Assembly: GCF_018389385.1 (NCBI RefSeq)
Contig: NZ_CP062698.1
Location: forward strand, 1,429,501 to 1,493,500
Direction: 5' to 3'
Length of the DNA: 64,000 nucleotides
From: Anthocerotibacter panamensis C109
GTDB lineage: Bacteria; Cyanobacteriota; Cyanobacteriia; Gloeobacterales; Anthocerotibacteraceae
Under the pieces are notes generated by a model that was not told the DNA's origin, did no database searches, and saw nothing but the letters and a program-made list of their open reading frames with translations. Within the stretch, counting starts at the first letter, position 1, and each line of letters opens with the position of its first letter. Shown here one piece after another: positions 25,106 through 36,372 of this stretch. The position numbers and the translations under genes were made by a program.

Positions 25106-25164
25106 AGTTGCCTCCTTGCGCTGTCGCCCTGTGCCATAATTTTCTGGGTCCACTACTTCTTACC

Positions 25165-26082
25165 ATGATGCCTGCTGCGCCCCTTGCGATCACCGGAACC
25201 TTCCTGGATGAGATCAGCCACGACATCCCCTGTGCCAATTGGGGCGCACAGGAATGGGCGCGGGATTTCGCCGCCATGCGAGCAGTGGGTATCGACACGG
25301 TCATCCTCATCCGCTGCGGCTACCAAAACAAAGCGACTTTTGACTCCAAGGTTCTTGCCCGCGAGCACGCAGTGCTGTTGGTTCAGGAAGACTTAGTGGG
25401 GCTGTTTCTCACACTCGCCGAACAGTTTGGGATGGCCTTTTATTTTGGCACCTACGATTCGGGGCGCTATTGGCACAGCGGTCAGCATCAGCGCGAAATC
25501 GACCTCAACTGCGCCCTGACCGAGGAAGTCTGGACCCGCTACGGTCATTCTCCAGCTTTTAAGGGCTGGTATATCTGCCACGAGATCAACACTTTTGATG
25601 AAGGGGTGATGCGGGTTTATGAACAATTAGCTCATCATCTGCGGGGGCTTGCGCCACTCCCGATGCTCATCTCGCCCTATATCCGGGGGATCAAACAGTT
25701 CGAAGACGCCATCTCTTTAGAGCAACATGAGCAGGAGTGGGAAGCAGTCTTCAGTCGGGTTGCGGGTTTGGTGGATATTGTCGCCTTCCAGGATGGGCAG
25801 GTGGAATTCGCTGCCCTGCCCGACTATCTACGCCTCAACCGCGCTCTAGCCCTGAAGTACGGCCTCACGTGCTGGTCCAATGTAGAAAGTTTTGACCGGG
25901 ACATGCCCATCAAGTTCCCACCCATCAGTTGGCCCAAGCTACGCTTCAAACTAGAGGCGGCGCAGCAGGCGGGCATAGACAAATTAATTACGTTTGAATT
26001 TTCTCACTTCCTCAGCCCGAACAGTATTTATCCCGCCGCGCACCATCTCAATCGGCGCTACCGGGAGTGGTTGGAGGGGTAG
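25165..26082 (+). CDS. DUF4434-like TIM-barrel protein, possible glycoside hydrolase
   Basis: I take ATG 25165 as the start (305 residues; ATG 25168 is also possible); an open frame upstream runs over the ribE promoter region. The sequence reads ITGTFLDEISHDIPCANWG, then WARDFAAMRAVGIDTVILIR, GWYICHEINTF and GLVDIVAFQDG. This pattern of barrel strands with acidic residues at strand ends (HE at strand 4-5, QDG) fits the DUF4434/GH-like family. The substrate is unknown, and no signal peptide is present. Confidence 0.72.
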   Translation: MMPAAPLAITGTFLDEISHDIPCANWGAQEWARDFAAMRAVGIDTVILIRCGYQNKATFDSKVLAREHAVLLVQEDLVGLFLTLAEQFGMAFYFGTYDSGRYWHSGQHQREIDLNCALTEEVWTRYGHSPAFKGWYICHEINTFDEGVMRVYEQLAHHLRGLAPLPMLISPYIRGIKQFEDAISLEQHEQEWEAVFSRVAGLVDIVAFQDGQVEFAALPDYLRLNRALALKYGLTCWSNVESFDRDMPIKFPPISWPKLRFKLEAAQQAGIDKLITFEFSHFLSPNSIYPAAHHLNRRYREWLEG

Positions 26083-26545
26083 GTGGATGCTTCCCTTGCG
26101 TTAAATCAGGCGTTGGAGTGCTTGCTTGAAAAGCATAGGATTCAGCGACACGCCAATACCGAGAGAAACTTTTGAGGTCCAAAAATCCGTCATAGGCGAC
26201 CAAAGGCTCGACAGGCAGAACGGTGACAGGGAGTGTGGATTCGATAGTGGACCGGATTACCTGGAAGCGGGGGCTAGGACTCGCAGTAGTGAGGACTCCG
26301 TCCGCCTGATGTTCCTGGGCAAAAGCTATGACTTCCGCGGCTACCTCTCCGCGACGAATCACCACGGGCAATTCCAGTAGACACTCATAGATAAAGACCA
26401 ATCTTTTAAGCCTGAGCTGCCATTCCTCCAGTAAGGCTTCGTCCCAGACCCATAGGGCGGGGCGGGTGGGATAGGCGAGAAGGGCAGGATGAGTCGGGCT
26501 CAGGCAATCTCCATGGACCCATACAACCGGGTTGGTGAAGTTCAT
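26048..26545 (-). CDS. Photolyase-like N-terminal (antenna/Rossmann) domain as a separate protein
   Basis: This 165-residue protein reads NPVVWVHGDCLSPTHPALLA, then PALWVWDEALLEEWQLRLKR and later EVIAFAQEHQADGVLTT. It resembles the N-terminal alpha/beta domain of photolyases and cryptochromes, including the region that loads an antenna cofactor. The FAD domain is absent here but is encoded by the gene directly upstream, with an ATGA overlap. The last ~30 residues (PTPDLTQGKHPPTPPTTPGS) are disordered. The two probably form one two-chain enzyme. Confidence 0.75.
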   Translation of the reverse strand: MNFTNPVVWVHGDCLSPTHPALLAYPTRPALWVWDEALLEEWQLRLKRLVFIYECLLELPVVIRRGEVAAEVIAFAQEHQADGVLTTASPSPRFQVIRSTIESTLPVTVLPVEPLVAYDGFLDLKSFSRYWRVAESYAFQASTPTPDLTQGKHPPTPPTTPGSAD

Positions 26546-27366
26546 CGCGGTTTCCGGTGCTTCTTTTTGGGGTCTTCAGCATGGGGAAAGAGTTTTTGGC
26601 TCAGGCGTTCGTAGCTTCCCTCAAAAGGACAATGACCGTAGCGCGGGCACTTGCGACAATAGACGCCCTCGGTGTAGCGCTCCAGGTTTTCGCGGTTAAA
26701 GAAGTAGGGTTTTTGGCTGTAGGTGCTCGCCACCCATTGCCAGGAGAGGTTGTTGCTCGCCGGGTCGCCATCGAGCAAGTGCTCCAGAAACCAGAGCGCC
26801 CCCGCCTGCCAACGCGTAGTCCGCCAGTGCACAACATAGGCGGCAAGCCACATGCGGGCATGGTTGTGCAGGTAGCCGGTCCTGTGCAGTTCGGCGCTGA
26901 AGCTATCGATACAGACCAGCCCTGTGGTCCCTCGGGGAATATCCTCAGGGAGGTTAGGCGCATAGTGCTTGGGGGAGAAGCCCGTCTTGTAGGGCGCTAG
27001 ATCTTCCCAGATAGCATCCCCAAGCTGCTGATAGACCCGCTGCCAGTAGTCGCGCCAGCCCAATTCCTGAATAAATTTCTCGACCATGCGCGGGTCATCG
27101 ACTTGGGCTAAAGCCCAATGGCGCACTTCAGCCAGACTGAGTACGCCATAGCGGATATAGGGGGAGAGGCGAGACACCGCCCCCCTGAGATAATTGCGAG
27201 ATGAGCCATAGCGCGTGATTTCGAAGCGTCTGAGCGCACCTAGAGCTGCTTTACGACCTCCCGGCGTCTCTGGGACCGGACCTGGAAGGACGGCAGGAAA
27301 CTGTTCCTGGAGGTACGTAATCATGTCTGCGCGGTCGGTAAAATCGCGGCGCAGATCACGGGACAC
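26542..27366 (-). CDS. Photolyase/cryptochrome FAD-binding domain protein
   Basis: This 274-residue protein is the C-terminal helical half of a photolyase. It shows SRLSPYIRYGVLSLAEVRHW (FAD phosphate binding), FIQELGWRDYWQRVY, TGYLHNHARMWLA with Asn168 near the flavin N5, and DGDPASNNLSWQW. Near the end a Cys cluster C237-x2-C240-x5-C246 (YCRKCPRYGHCPF) may bind a metal or Fe-S cluster. The usual N-terminal antenna domain is missing and is supplied as the following gene. Likely activity is light-driven repair of UV-damaged DNA or photosensing. Confidence 0.87.
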   Translation of the reverse strand: MSRDLRRDFTDRADMITYLQEQFPAVLPGPVPETPGGRKAALGALRRFEITRYGSSRNYLRGAVSRLSPYIRYGVLSLAEVRHWALAQVDDPRMVEKFIQELGWRDYWQRVYQQLGDAIWEDLAPYKTGFSPKHYAPNLPEDIPRGTTGLVCIDSFSAELHRTGYLHNHARMWLAAYVVHWRTTRWQAGALWFLEHLLDGDPASNNLSWQWVASTYSQKPYFFNRENLERYTEGVYCRKCPRYGHCPFEGSYERLSQKLFPHAEDPKKKHRKPR

Positions 27367-27408
27367 AGCTACCTCCAGAACGCAGTCTTAGCAGCGTAAA
27401 CTTCAGTA

Positions 27409-27741
27409 CTACTGAGCGACGTAGGGGCAAAAGCTGGCACAGTTGAGTTCGCGGTAGGGGGCGATTTTGCCGCACAGACCACAGACTTCCACTTTAGCCG
27501 AGGTTTTAGAACGATTTTGGTAAGCCCAATAAGTCTGGGTCGCCCACTCCTTGAGGGGCCAGCGGTCGAGACCAGGAACCAGCAATTCTTCTTTGATTCG
27601 GCCAATCTCTTGATCGATTTGCGCTAGGGTCAGACCGTCTTGGCAAGCAGATTCTACAAGATTGACAAAAAAGGTCTTGAACTCTAGATCTACCTCCAGG
27701 GAAGCATCCATCGTCTGGGGTGCCAGTTGTTGCATGACCAT
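27409..27741 (-). CDS. Small conserved protein with C-terminal Cys motif
   Basis: The start is set at ATG 27741 with GGAG about 8 bases upstream (110 residues). The N-terminal ~75 residues are helical (DLEFKTFFVNLVESACQDGL). The end carries C-G-L-C-G-K-I-A-P-Y-R-E-L-N-C-A-S-F-C-P, four Cys in a CxxC...CxxxC arrangement that could bind zinc or an Fe-S cluster. I do not recognise the family. It lies 43 bases downstream of the photolyase-like pair's first gene, transcribed toward it, and may share an operon. Confidence 0.65.
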   Translation of the reverse strand: MVMQQLAPQTMDASLEVDLEFKTFFVNLVESACQDGLTLAQIDQEIGRIKEELLVPGLDRWPLKEWATQTYWAYQNRSKTSAKVEVCGLCGKIAPYRELNCASFCPYVAQ

Positions 27742-27991
27742 GATTGTGGCTCCGCTCTTTACGTTTCTTGTCATAGCTTAACACTTCTTTACAGTCGAGG
27801 CAAGCGAAAAGCCAAAAAAGGGCGCTATCTAGATCGCTAAAACTCCCTTCAGGCAAAGCTTATAGTCTTAAATGTTTGCGCGTCCTAGGCCCTTGAGTTT
27901 ACCTGCAAGCTCTTAAGGAGAACCTAAAAAATCCCCGTTAATGCATCCTATCCAGTACAATCACCCCAACTTCCGCCCATTTTAAAAGATC

Positions 27992-29092
27992 ATGGATAGT
28001 ACATTCACACGGCGCGGCTTCCTCCATGGCACCGCCTCAGCCGCTACCGGCTTAAGCCTCACCGCCCAACTCCCCGCCACCGCCCAGCCCCTACAGCCGG
28101 TTGTCGTCTCCAGCGCCAATGGCCTGCGGGCTACCCAAAAAGCCATGGACCTGATGCACAAGGGAGCCGACACCTTGGCGGCTGTAGTGGCTGGGGTGAA
28201 TATCGTTGAAGACGACCCCAACGACAACAGCGTCGGCTATGGGGGGCTACCTAACGAAGATGGTGAAGTGGAACTCGACGCCAGTGTGATGCATGGGCCG
28301 ACGAAGCGGGCGGGGGCGGTCGCAGCCCTGCGGAATATCAAGAACCCCTCTCAAGTCGCCAAACTTGTCATGGAGCGTACCGACCATCTGCTCCTGAGCG
28401 GCGAAGGAGCCCTACGCTTCGCCCTTGCCCACGGCTTCAAAAAAGAGAACCTATTGACCGATGCCTCACGCATGGTTTGGTTGCGCTGGAAAGAGACCCT
28501 GAGCACTAGAGACGACTGGGGACCGGGCCTGTCCATCCTAGAGGACGACGAGTTAGCCCAGACCCCCGAGCAACAGCAACTCCTTGACCGCATCATCGCC
28601 AATCGTCCCACCGGCACCATCAACTGTCTTGCGCTCAACGAACGCGGCGATATCTCCGGGACCACCACCACGAGTGGCCTCGCCTTCAAGATTCCAGGTC
28701 GGATTGGCGACTCCCCCCTCATTGGCTGCGGGCTCTTTGTGGATAATGCGGTGGGAGCGGCAGGTTCTACGGGTCGAGGCGAGGAATGCATCAAGATCAA
28801 CGGAGCGCACACAGTAGTCGAAATGATGCGCCGGGGAGCCTCTCCCACCGCAGCCTGTCTGGAGGCTGTCAAGCGGGTGGCGGATAACTACAACGGCAAC
28901 CTCAAAAAACTCAGCCAGTTCAATATCCATTTTTACGCCCTCAATAAAAAAGGTGAATACGGAGCAGCAGCGCTCTTCGGCTATGTCGGTCCCAACCGTA
29001 AGCGCAGCCAGTATGCCGTCCACAACGGGCGCGAGAACAAACTGCTCGACAGTGCCTACCTCTATGAGGCTCCGCTCAAGCCGACTTCTTAA
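27992..29092 (+). CDS. Tat-exported glycosylasparaginase/isoaspartyl peptidase-family enzyme
   Basis: This 366-residue protein starts with a twin-arginine signal (TRRGFLHGTASAATG) ending near ATAQP. The Ntn-hydrolase domain starts with Q-P-V-V-V-S-S-A-N-G. The predicted self-cleavage site is before Thr in RPTGTINCLALNERGDISGT, and GLAFKIPGRIGDSP with GAAGSTGRGEECIKI completes the fingerprint. It would cut itself into alpha and beta chains and hydrolyse N4-(GlcNAc)-Asn or related amides in the periplasm. The whole fold is intact. A 250-base upstream region shows no other gene. Confidence 0.9.
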   Translation: MDSTFTRRGFLHGTASAATGLSLTAQLPATAQPLQPVVVSSANGLRATQKAMDLMHKGADTLAAVVAGVNIVEDDPNDNSVGYGGLPNEDGEVELDASVMHGPTKRAGAVAALRNIKNPSQVAKLVMERTDHLLLSGEGALRFALAHGFKKENLLTDASRMVWLRWKETLSTRDDWGPGLSILEDDELAQTPEQQQLLDRIIANRPTGTINCLALNERGDISGTTTTSGLAFKIPGRIGDSPLIGCGLFVDNAVGAAGSTGRGEECIKINGAHTVVEMMRRGASPTAACLEAVKRVADNYNGNLKKLSQFNIHFYALNKKGEYGAAALFGYVGPNRKRSQYAVHNGRENKLLDSAYLYEAPLKPTS

Positions 29093-29183
29093 GGGTTTGA
29101 CACTGCTCACCTGCTCCACAACTTCCTAGCCCCCGACAGGTACACTTGATAAGACCATCCCCATGCGACAAAGACCTCTTCCT

Positions 29184-30710
29184 ATGACTAACACCCTGAC
29201 CAGAACAGAGCCCAAGCTCCTGGAACTCAAGGCTCGTCTGACCGAGATCAACGACCTCGATTCCGCCAATGCCCTCCTCTCGTGGGACCAATCCACCTAT
29301 ATGCCACCCGGAGGTGCCACCGCCCGCGCCCGCCAAATGGCGACCCTCCGCCAACTCTCCCACCAAAAATTCACCGACCCCAGCCTCGGTAAGCTCCTAG
29401 AAGACTTGGAGCCCTACGCCGAAAGCCTGCCCTACGATTCCGACGAAGCCAGCCTGATCCGCCTCACCCGGCGCGAGTACAAGGAAGCCCTGCGTATCCC
29501 CGCCCATTTCATGGCCCAACTCTCCAACCACACCGCCACCACCTACGAAGTCTGGACCCGTGCCCGCCCCACCAACGACTTCGCCATGGTCGCTCCCTAT
29601 TTAGAAAAAAGCCTCGACCTCAGTCGCCAACTAGCCGAATTCACCCCAGACTATGAAAATATTGCCGACCCGCTGATTAACATGGCGGACTTTGGCATGA
29701 AAGCGACCCAGATCCGTGCTCTCTTCAGCGAACTGCGCGAACACCTGCTCCCCATCGTCCAAGCAGCCACCAGCCAGCCCCCCGCCGAGGATTCCTGTCT
29801 GCACCAGTCTTTCCCTGAAGCCGCTCAGTTAAAATTTGGTCTGATGGTCATCCGCTGCTTCGGCTACGACTTTGAGCGGGGCCGGCAGGACAAAACCCAC
29901 CACCCCTTCATGACCAAATTCTCGTTAGGCGACGTGCGTATCACCACCCGCGTCCGCGAGTATGACCTGACCGAAGCGGTCTTTAGCACCCTTCACGAGT
30001 CAGGGCACGCCCTCTACGAACAGGGGATCCCGATGGCTTTTGAGGGCACGCCTTTGGCTTCAGGGACTTCCTCCGGGGTCCACGAGAGTCAGTCGCGCCT
30101 CTGGGAAAACCTGGTCGGGCGCTCCCGAGGCTTCTGGAATCACTTCTATCCCAAGCTCCAGGAATACTTCCCCAACCAGTTAGGTCAGGTCTCTTTGGAT
30201 ACGTTTTATCGGGCCATTAACAAAGTTCAGCGCTCTTTTATTCGCACCGACGCGGACGAGCTGACCTACAACCTCCACGTCATGCTGCGCTTTGAGTTGG
30301 AGATGGACTTGCTGGAAGGACGGCTGTCCGTCCAAGACCTGCCCGCCGCCTGGAACGAGCGCTTCACCGCCAGTCTGGGCATCACGCCCCCCAACGATGC
30401 GGATGGATGCCTCCAGGATGTGCATTGGTTTGGCGGAATTATCGGTGGAGCCTTTCAAGGCTATACCATCGGTAATATCCTGAGCGCTCAGTTCTTTGAC
30501 GCTGCGGTACAAGCCCATCCCACAATCCCGAACGACCTGGAAGAAGGGAATTTCACGCTTTTACGCAACTGGCTCAAGACGCATGTTCACCGTCATGGTC
30601 GTAAGTTCACCGCCCCAGAACTCATTGAACGGGCGACCGGACAACCGCTCACCATCCAGCCCTACCTCGCTTATATCCGCCGCAAGTACGGCGAACTGTA
30701 TACGCTCTAG
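29184..30710 (+). CDS. M32-family thermostable carboxypeptidase (Taq-type)
   Basis: The protein is about 508 residues from ATG 29184; an ATG at 29163 is also possible, and neither has a strong ribosome-binding site. The N-terminus is helical (LLELKARLTEINDLDSANAL, LLSWDQSTYMPPGG). The HExxH zinc motif is TLHESGHALYEQGIP, with the third ligand Glu in the SSGVHESQSRLWEN segment. The I-R-T-D-A-D-E and GYTIGNILSAQFF blocks are typical of M32. It removes C-terminal residues in the cytoplasm. The length is normal. Confidence 0.93.
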   Translation: MTNTLTRTEPKLLELKARLTEINDLDSANALLSWDQSTYMPPGGATARARQMATLRQLSHQKFTDPSLGKLLEDLEPYAESLPYDSDEASLIRLTRREYKEALRIPAHFMAQLSNHTATTYEVWTRARPTNDFAMVAPYLEKSLDLSRQLAEFTPDYENIADPLINMADFGMKATQIRALFSELREHLLPIVQAATSQPPAEDSCLHQSFPEAAQLKFGLMVIRCFGYDFERGRQDKTHHPFMTKFSLGDVRITTRVREYDLTEAVFSTLHESGHALYEQGIPMAFEGTPLASGTSSGVHESQSRLWENLVGRSRGFWNHFYPKLQEYFPNQLGQVSLDTFYRAINKVQRSFIRTDADELTYNLHVMLRFELEMDLLEGRLSVQDLPAAWNERFTASLGITPPNDADGCLQDVHWFGGIIGGAFQGYTIGNILSAQFFDAAVQAHPTIPNDLEEGNFTLLRNWLKTHVHRHGRKFTAPELIERATGQPLTIQPYLAYIRRKYGELYTL

Positions 30711-30812
30711 AGGCCAGCCTTCTGCGGTCTTACGTGTAAAGGCTCCAACGCAAGACTAGTGAGAGCTCGTGCTCGCAAACGATAGGATGAGAAGATTGAG
30801 CGGTCTACTCCC

Positions 30813-31394
30813 ATGACCCGACAGCTTGTCCTCGCCACAGGGAATCCCGGCAAACTCCACGAACTGCGAGACCTCCTCACGGGCTGGGAAGTCCTCCCCA
30901 AACCCGATCACTTGGAGATCGCAGAAACCGGTGCAACTTTTGTTGAGAATGCCCGACTCAAAGCGCTGGGTGTGGCTCAAGCGACTGGAGCGTGGGCTAT
31001 CGGGGACGACTCCGGGCTTGAAGTGCTAGCCCTAGGCGGACAACCAGGGATCTATTCGGCGCGTTGGGGAAAGAATGACCAGGAGCGCATGGCTCGACTC
31101 CTCCAGGAGATGTCTGGGAAAACCGACCGTCGGGCACGGTTCGTCGCCAGTATTGTGCTTGCTTGTCCTGAGGGAATTCTCTGTGAAGCAGCGGGGGTTT
31201 GTGTCGGAGAACTGCTCACGATGCCTCGGGGTACAGAGGGCTTTGGCTATGACCCAATTTTTTACTACCCGCCCCTAGCGCGGACCCTAGCCGAGATGAC
31301 GCTACAGGAGAAACAACAGATCTCCCACCGGGGCCAAGCCCTACGCCAACTGCTCGTGCACCTACAGGCAGCCCTCCTCGAAAAAATGCTGTAA
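30813..31394 (+). CDS. rdgB: dITP/XTP pyrophosphatase (RdgB/HAM1)
   Basis: This 193-residue protein begins with LVLATGNPGKLHELRDLL, the substrate-phosphate loop. It has the ETGATFVENARLKA and GDDSGLEVLALGGQPGIYSA segments and ends with GTEGFGYDPIFYYP and EKQQISHRGQAL. It hydrolyses non-canonical purine NTPs (ITP, dITP, XTP) to clean the nucleotide pool. All motifs and length are normal. Confidence 0.96.
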   Translation: MTRQLVLATGNPGKLHELRDLLTGWEVLPKPDHLEIAETGATFVENARLKALGVAQATGAWAIGDDSGLEVLALGGQPGIYSARWGKNDQERMARLLQEMSGKTDRRARFVASIVLACPEGILCEAAGVCVGELLTMPRGTEGFGYDPIFYYPPLARTLAEMTLQEKQQISHRGQALRQLLVHLQAALLEKML

Positions 31395-31648
31395 GCGCTA
31401 CTCCATAGGCTTTATCCTTGAGCACTTTAGGGAGAAATACAGCCTCCAAACAGCTAAAAATCTAACCTAAGCGCGTTCCCCCAAATTAATCTAAGGTGAT
31501 TCCAGGAATTTTATTTATCTTGAGTTACTAATAATTTCCTAGCTCTTTTACCCTAGTCATAAAAGTAGCCTATACCTACCGATAGATGTCTATCTCAGAA
31601 CAAGATCTTAGACTTCTTCGTAGCCTAAATCCTCTAGGGAGAAGGATC

Positions 31649-31894
31649 ATGAAACTCGCAAAAAAGCTTGCTTTATCTAGTGTTTTTGTCGCGATGATTG
31701 CTCTGGTCGGTACGGATATTTCCCTCTCGTCATCCACCCATTTGGTTAGCATGGCAGCTTCGGCTCAGACCCTCCCTCCACTTCCAGATCCCGGTCCTGT
31801 CGGAACTAATTTCCTTCAGCAGTTGATGAGTCTACTCGGTTCATTCATCGGTCCTTTCATTACTCCCTTCCTGGGTTTATTGGGAGGAGGCTAA
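31649..31894 (+). CDS. Small secreted hydrophobic protein
   Basis: I place the start at ATG 31649, preceded by GGAGAAGG, rather than at an earlier ATG (31586) that lacks a site. The 81-residue product has a signal peptide (MKLAKKLALSSVFVAMIALV) and a likely cleavage after ASAQT. A short Pro-rich linker and the hydrophobic tail LLGSFIGPFITPFLGLLGGG follow. Its composition recalls pore-forming or bacteriocin-like peptides, but no export or immunity partner lies nearby and I recognise no family. The 254 bases upstream are AT-rich and empty of other genes. Confidence 0.55.
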   Translation: MKLAKKLALSSVFVAMIALVGTDISLSSSTHLVSMAASAQTLPPLPDPGPVGTNFLQQLMSLLGSFIGPFITPFLGLLGGG

Positions 31895-32034
31895 TGGTTG
31901 ATGTGACCCGCACTTTTCAGCGGGCTAAAAGCTCGTTCTAAGTGGGAGGTAGCGTGGGAGGGGGGCTGCCCCATAGCCGTCAGCTTTGGCTGTCCCCCTG
32001 GACGATAGGATAGAGCTTTGACCCGGAATCCACC

Positions 32035-32901
32035 ATGTCTATTCCTGTTGAAGCAGCTACTGCTACCCTGCTGATTGTCTGCCCTGATCAACGAGGGTTA
32101 GTGGCGAAGTTTGCCCATTTCATCTATGCCAATGGGGGCAATATTATCCATGCGGACCAGCATACGGATTTTGCGGCGGGGCTGTTTTTGACCCGGATCG
32201 AGTGGCAGTTGGCGGGCTTTGCGCTGTCGCGAGCGCAGATTGCCACGGAGTTTGCTGCGCTTGCCCAACCCTTGCAGGCTGATTGGCAGGTGCATTTCTC
32301 GGATACTGTCCCCCGGTTGGCGCTGTGGGTCAGCCGCCAAGACCACTGTCTACTGGACCTACTCTGGCGACAACAGGCTGGGGAATTGCAGGCGGAGGTC
32401 TCCCTCATCCTCAGCAATCATCCCGACCTCAAAACCAGAGCAGAACAGTTCGCAATCCCATTTCACTACCTACCCATCACGCCTCAGACCAAAGCAACCC
32501 AAGAAGCCCACCAATTGGCGCTCCTGCGCGACCACCGCATTGATCTGGTGGTCCTGGCGAAATATATGCAGATCCTGAGCCCGGAGTTCGTCCATCAGTT
32601 CCCCAACATTATTAATATTCACCACTCCTTCCTCCCGGCTTTTGTGGGGGCGCACCCCTATCAGCAGGCGTACCACCGGGGGGTCAAGATCATTGGGGCG
32701 ACTGCGCACTATATCACCCCTGAGTTGGACGCCGGACCTATTATCGAACAGGATGTCGTCCGGGTCAGCCACCGCGACGATACCTCGGACCTCATCCGCA
32801 AAGGCAAGGACTTGGAACGGGTCGTCCTCGCCCGCGCCGTGCGCCTGCACCTGCAAAATCGCGTATTGGTCTACGGCAACCGGACCGTGGTCTTCGCCTG
32901 A
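32035..32901 (+). CDS. purU: Formyltetrahydrofolate deformylase
   Basis: This 288-residue protein has an N-terminal ACT domain (LLIVCPDQRGLVAKFAHFIY) and a C-terminal formyltransferase-like domain. The catalytic triad is visible: Asn and His in NIINIHHSFLPAFVGAHPYQ, and Asp in GATAHYITPELDAGPII. It releases formate and THF from 10-formyl-THF, balancing one-carbon pools for purine synthesis. Length is standard. Confidence 0.95.
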   Translation: MSIPVEAATATLLIVCPDQRGLVAKFAHFIYANGGNIIHADQHTDFAAGLFLTRIEWQLAGFALSRAQIATEFAALAQPLQADWQVHFSDTVPRLALWVSRQDHCLLDLLWRQQAGELQAEVSLILSNHPDLKTRAEQFAIPFHYLPITPQTKATQEAHQLALLRDHRIDLVVLAKYMQILSPEFVHQFPNIINIHHSFLPAFVGAHPYQQAYHRGVKIIGATAHYITPELDAGPIIEQDVVRVSHRDDTSDLIRKGKDLERVVLARAVRLHLQNRVLVYGNRTVVFA

Positions 32902-33007
32902 CAGTGGCATGTCTGGGTCTAGACATAAATTTTCACAATGAGAAGCGGCGATACTGCGGATAATGAGAGTACTTTTTTACCACCGCGAATAACTCGGCAA
33001 AGGCTCT

Positions 33008-33805
33008 ATGCGACTCATGGCCGCAAGCCATCTGGTGTACCAAGCTTCGGACTTGACACCCAGTTGGTTATTTATCCTGCCTTCTTCCACTGCTGCCCAG
33101 ACTGTCCTGCACGAGTCCATTCACCTGACGCCCCCAGTCGAATATCGAGAAGGGCATGACCCCTTCGGCAATCGGTTCTTGTATTTTTGTATGCCTCCAG
33201 GACGATTTGAAGTGCACTACGAAGTGGGGGTACAACTCCAGCGGTCTATACCCGTTGCCGGTCTGGTAGCAGTCCCTTCGCTCTATGTGCAGCCCAGCCG
33301 CTATTGTTGTCCGCTTCAAGTCCAGCACCTTGCCCACGAACTCTTTGGGGGCAGACCCGTAGACCTAGATCTAGCCCAGAGCATCAGCACCTGGGTCCGT
33401 CATCATCTGCACTACCACCCCGGCAGCAGTACCTGGGAAACGGCGGCTAGCGACAGTCTGGTACGGTGCGAAGGCGTCTGCCGCGACTTTGCCCACAGTG
33501 CCATCGCCCTGTGCCGTGCGCTGGAGATCCCAGCCCGCTACTGCTCTACCTATGCCCTCAATCTGACCCCCCAGGATTTCCATGCCTGTTGTGAAATGTT
33601 TGTAGCGGGTGAATGGGTGCGTCTGGACCCGAGTGGTCTGGTGCTCCCCGAAGCGACGATTGCCATCGCCCACGGGCGGGATGTCAGTGATGCGCCGGTC
33701 GCCAGTTTCGCCGGATGGGTCCAATTTCTGGAGCATCAAGTACACGTTCAGCTCATTGCGGAACCGGCTACCCTGTTGGGGACGTACCAGGAACAGAGCG
33801 CGTAG
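33008..33805 (+). CDS. Transglutaminase-like cysteine protease domain protein
   Basis: This 265-residue protein has an N-terminal beta domain (FGNRFLYFCMPPGRFEVHYE) typical of bacterial transglutaminase N regions. The transglutaminase core has catalytic Cys in CEGVCRDFAHSAIALCR, His in DFHACCEMFV and Asp in WVRLDPSG. No signal peptide is apparent. Such proteins cut or cross-link peptides; the substrate is unknown. It stands between purU and a small gene on the same strand. Confidence 0.87.
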   Translation: MRLMAASHLVYQASDLTPSWLFILPSSTAAQTVLHESIHLTPPVEYREGHDPFGNRFLYFCMPPGRFEVHYEVGVQLQRSIPVAGLVAVPSLYVQPSRYCCPLQVQHLAHELFGGRPVDLDLAQSISTWVRHHLHYHPGSSTWETAASDSLVRCEGVCRDFAHSAIALCRALEIPARYCSTYALNLTPQDFHACCEMFVAGEWVRLDPSGLVLPEATIAIAHGRDVSDAPVASFAGWVQFLEHQVHVQLIAEPATLLGTYQEQSA

Positions 33806-33909
33806 GGCGATCCCTACCCCATACGTACAGCGCATTGCCAAGGAAGCGACACATTGCTGACATACACAGTCTTTACGCTATGAAAACCTCAAAACCAGAG
33901 GAGGCTCCT

Positions 33910-34083
33910 GTGTTAAGAAAGTTTCTTGATTCCCTGGCTGAAGCCTGCTTTCAGATGCTTCGACCCTCGTTCAGGACCATGCCCCCTATAGGCACCCAGC
34001 CCTACGATGCTACTACCTGCCGGACCTCCGACGGGAAAGTCTGCACCCTCAATAACCTCGAGCGCATTCCTGATCCCTCTTGA
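33910..34083 (+). CDS. Small protein of unknown function
   Basis: GAGGAGG (33898-33904) stands 5 bases before GTG 33910, giving 57 residues. An in-frame ATG at 33880 has no such site. The product has an amphipathic N-terminal helix (RKFLDSLAEACFQMLRP) and a polar tail with two Cys (TTCRTSDGKVCTLNNLERIP). A clear terminator follows 30 bases later, supporting a real transcription unit. I recognise no family. Confidence 0.55.
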   Translation: MLRKFLDSLAEACFQMLRPSFRTMPPIGTQPYDATTCRTSDGKVCTLNNLERIPDPS

Positions 34084-34112
34084 TAAGTACTCCTAAAACG
34101 TCCTCTAAGCAC

Positions 34113-34147
34113 TTCCAGGAGCTGTACGCGGCTACTGGAACTTTTTT
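34113..34147 (+). terminator. Rho-independent terminator after the small gene
   Basis: TTCCAG (34113-34118) pairs with CTGGAA (34135-34140), extended by AGC/GCT across one mismatch, and is followed by TTTTTT (34142-34147). Confidence 0.8.
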
Positions 34148-34172
34148 GTAGCCTAGGGAATTTCCCGGCAGA

Positions 34173-36218
<2,046 letters not shown>

Positions 36219-36372
36219 TTAAAACGCGCCATAAACACGCGCCAAACAGAGCAAAAAGATCGTTCTTTGTGATCCAGACTTAAATATAACACATCGCCAT
36301 TCAGGACGTTTTACAGCGGGCTGATGGGCCTTTCTTGCATGGCAGGGTTATGTATTTTAGACGCGGATGGTT

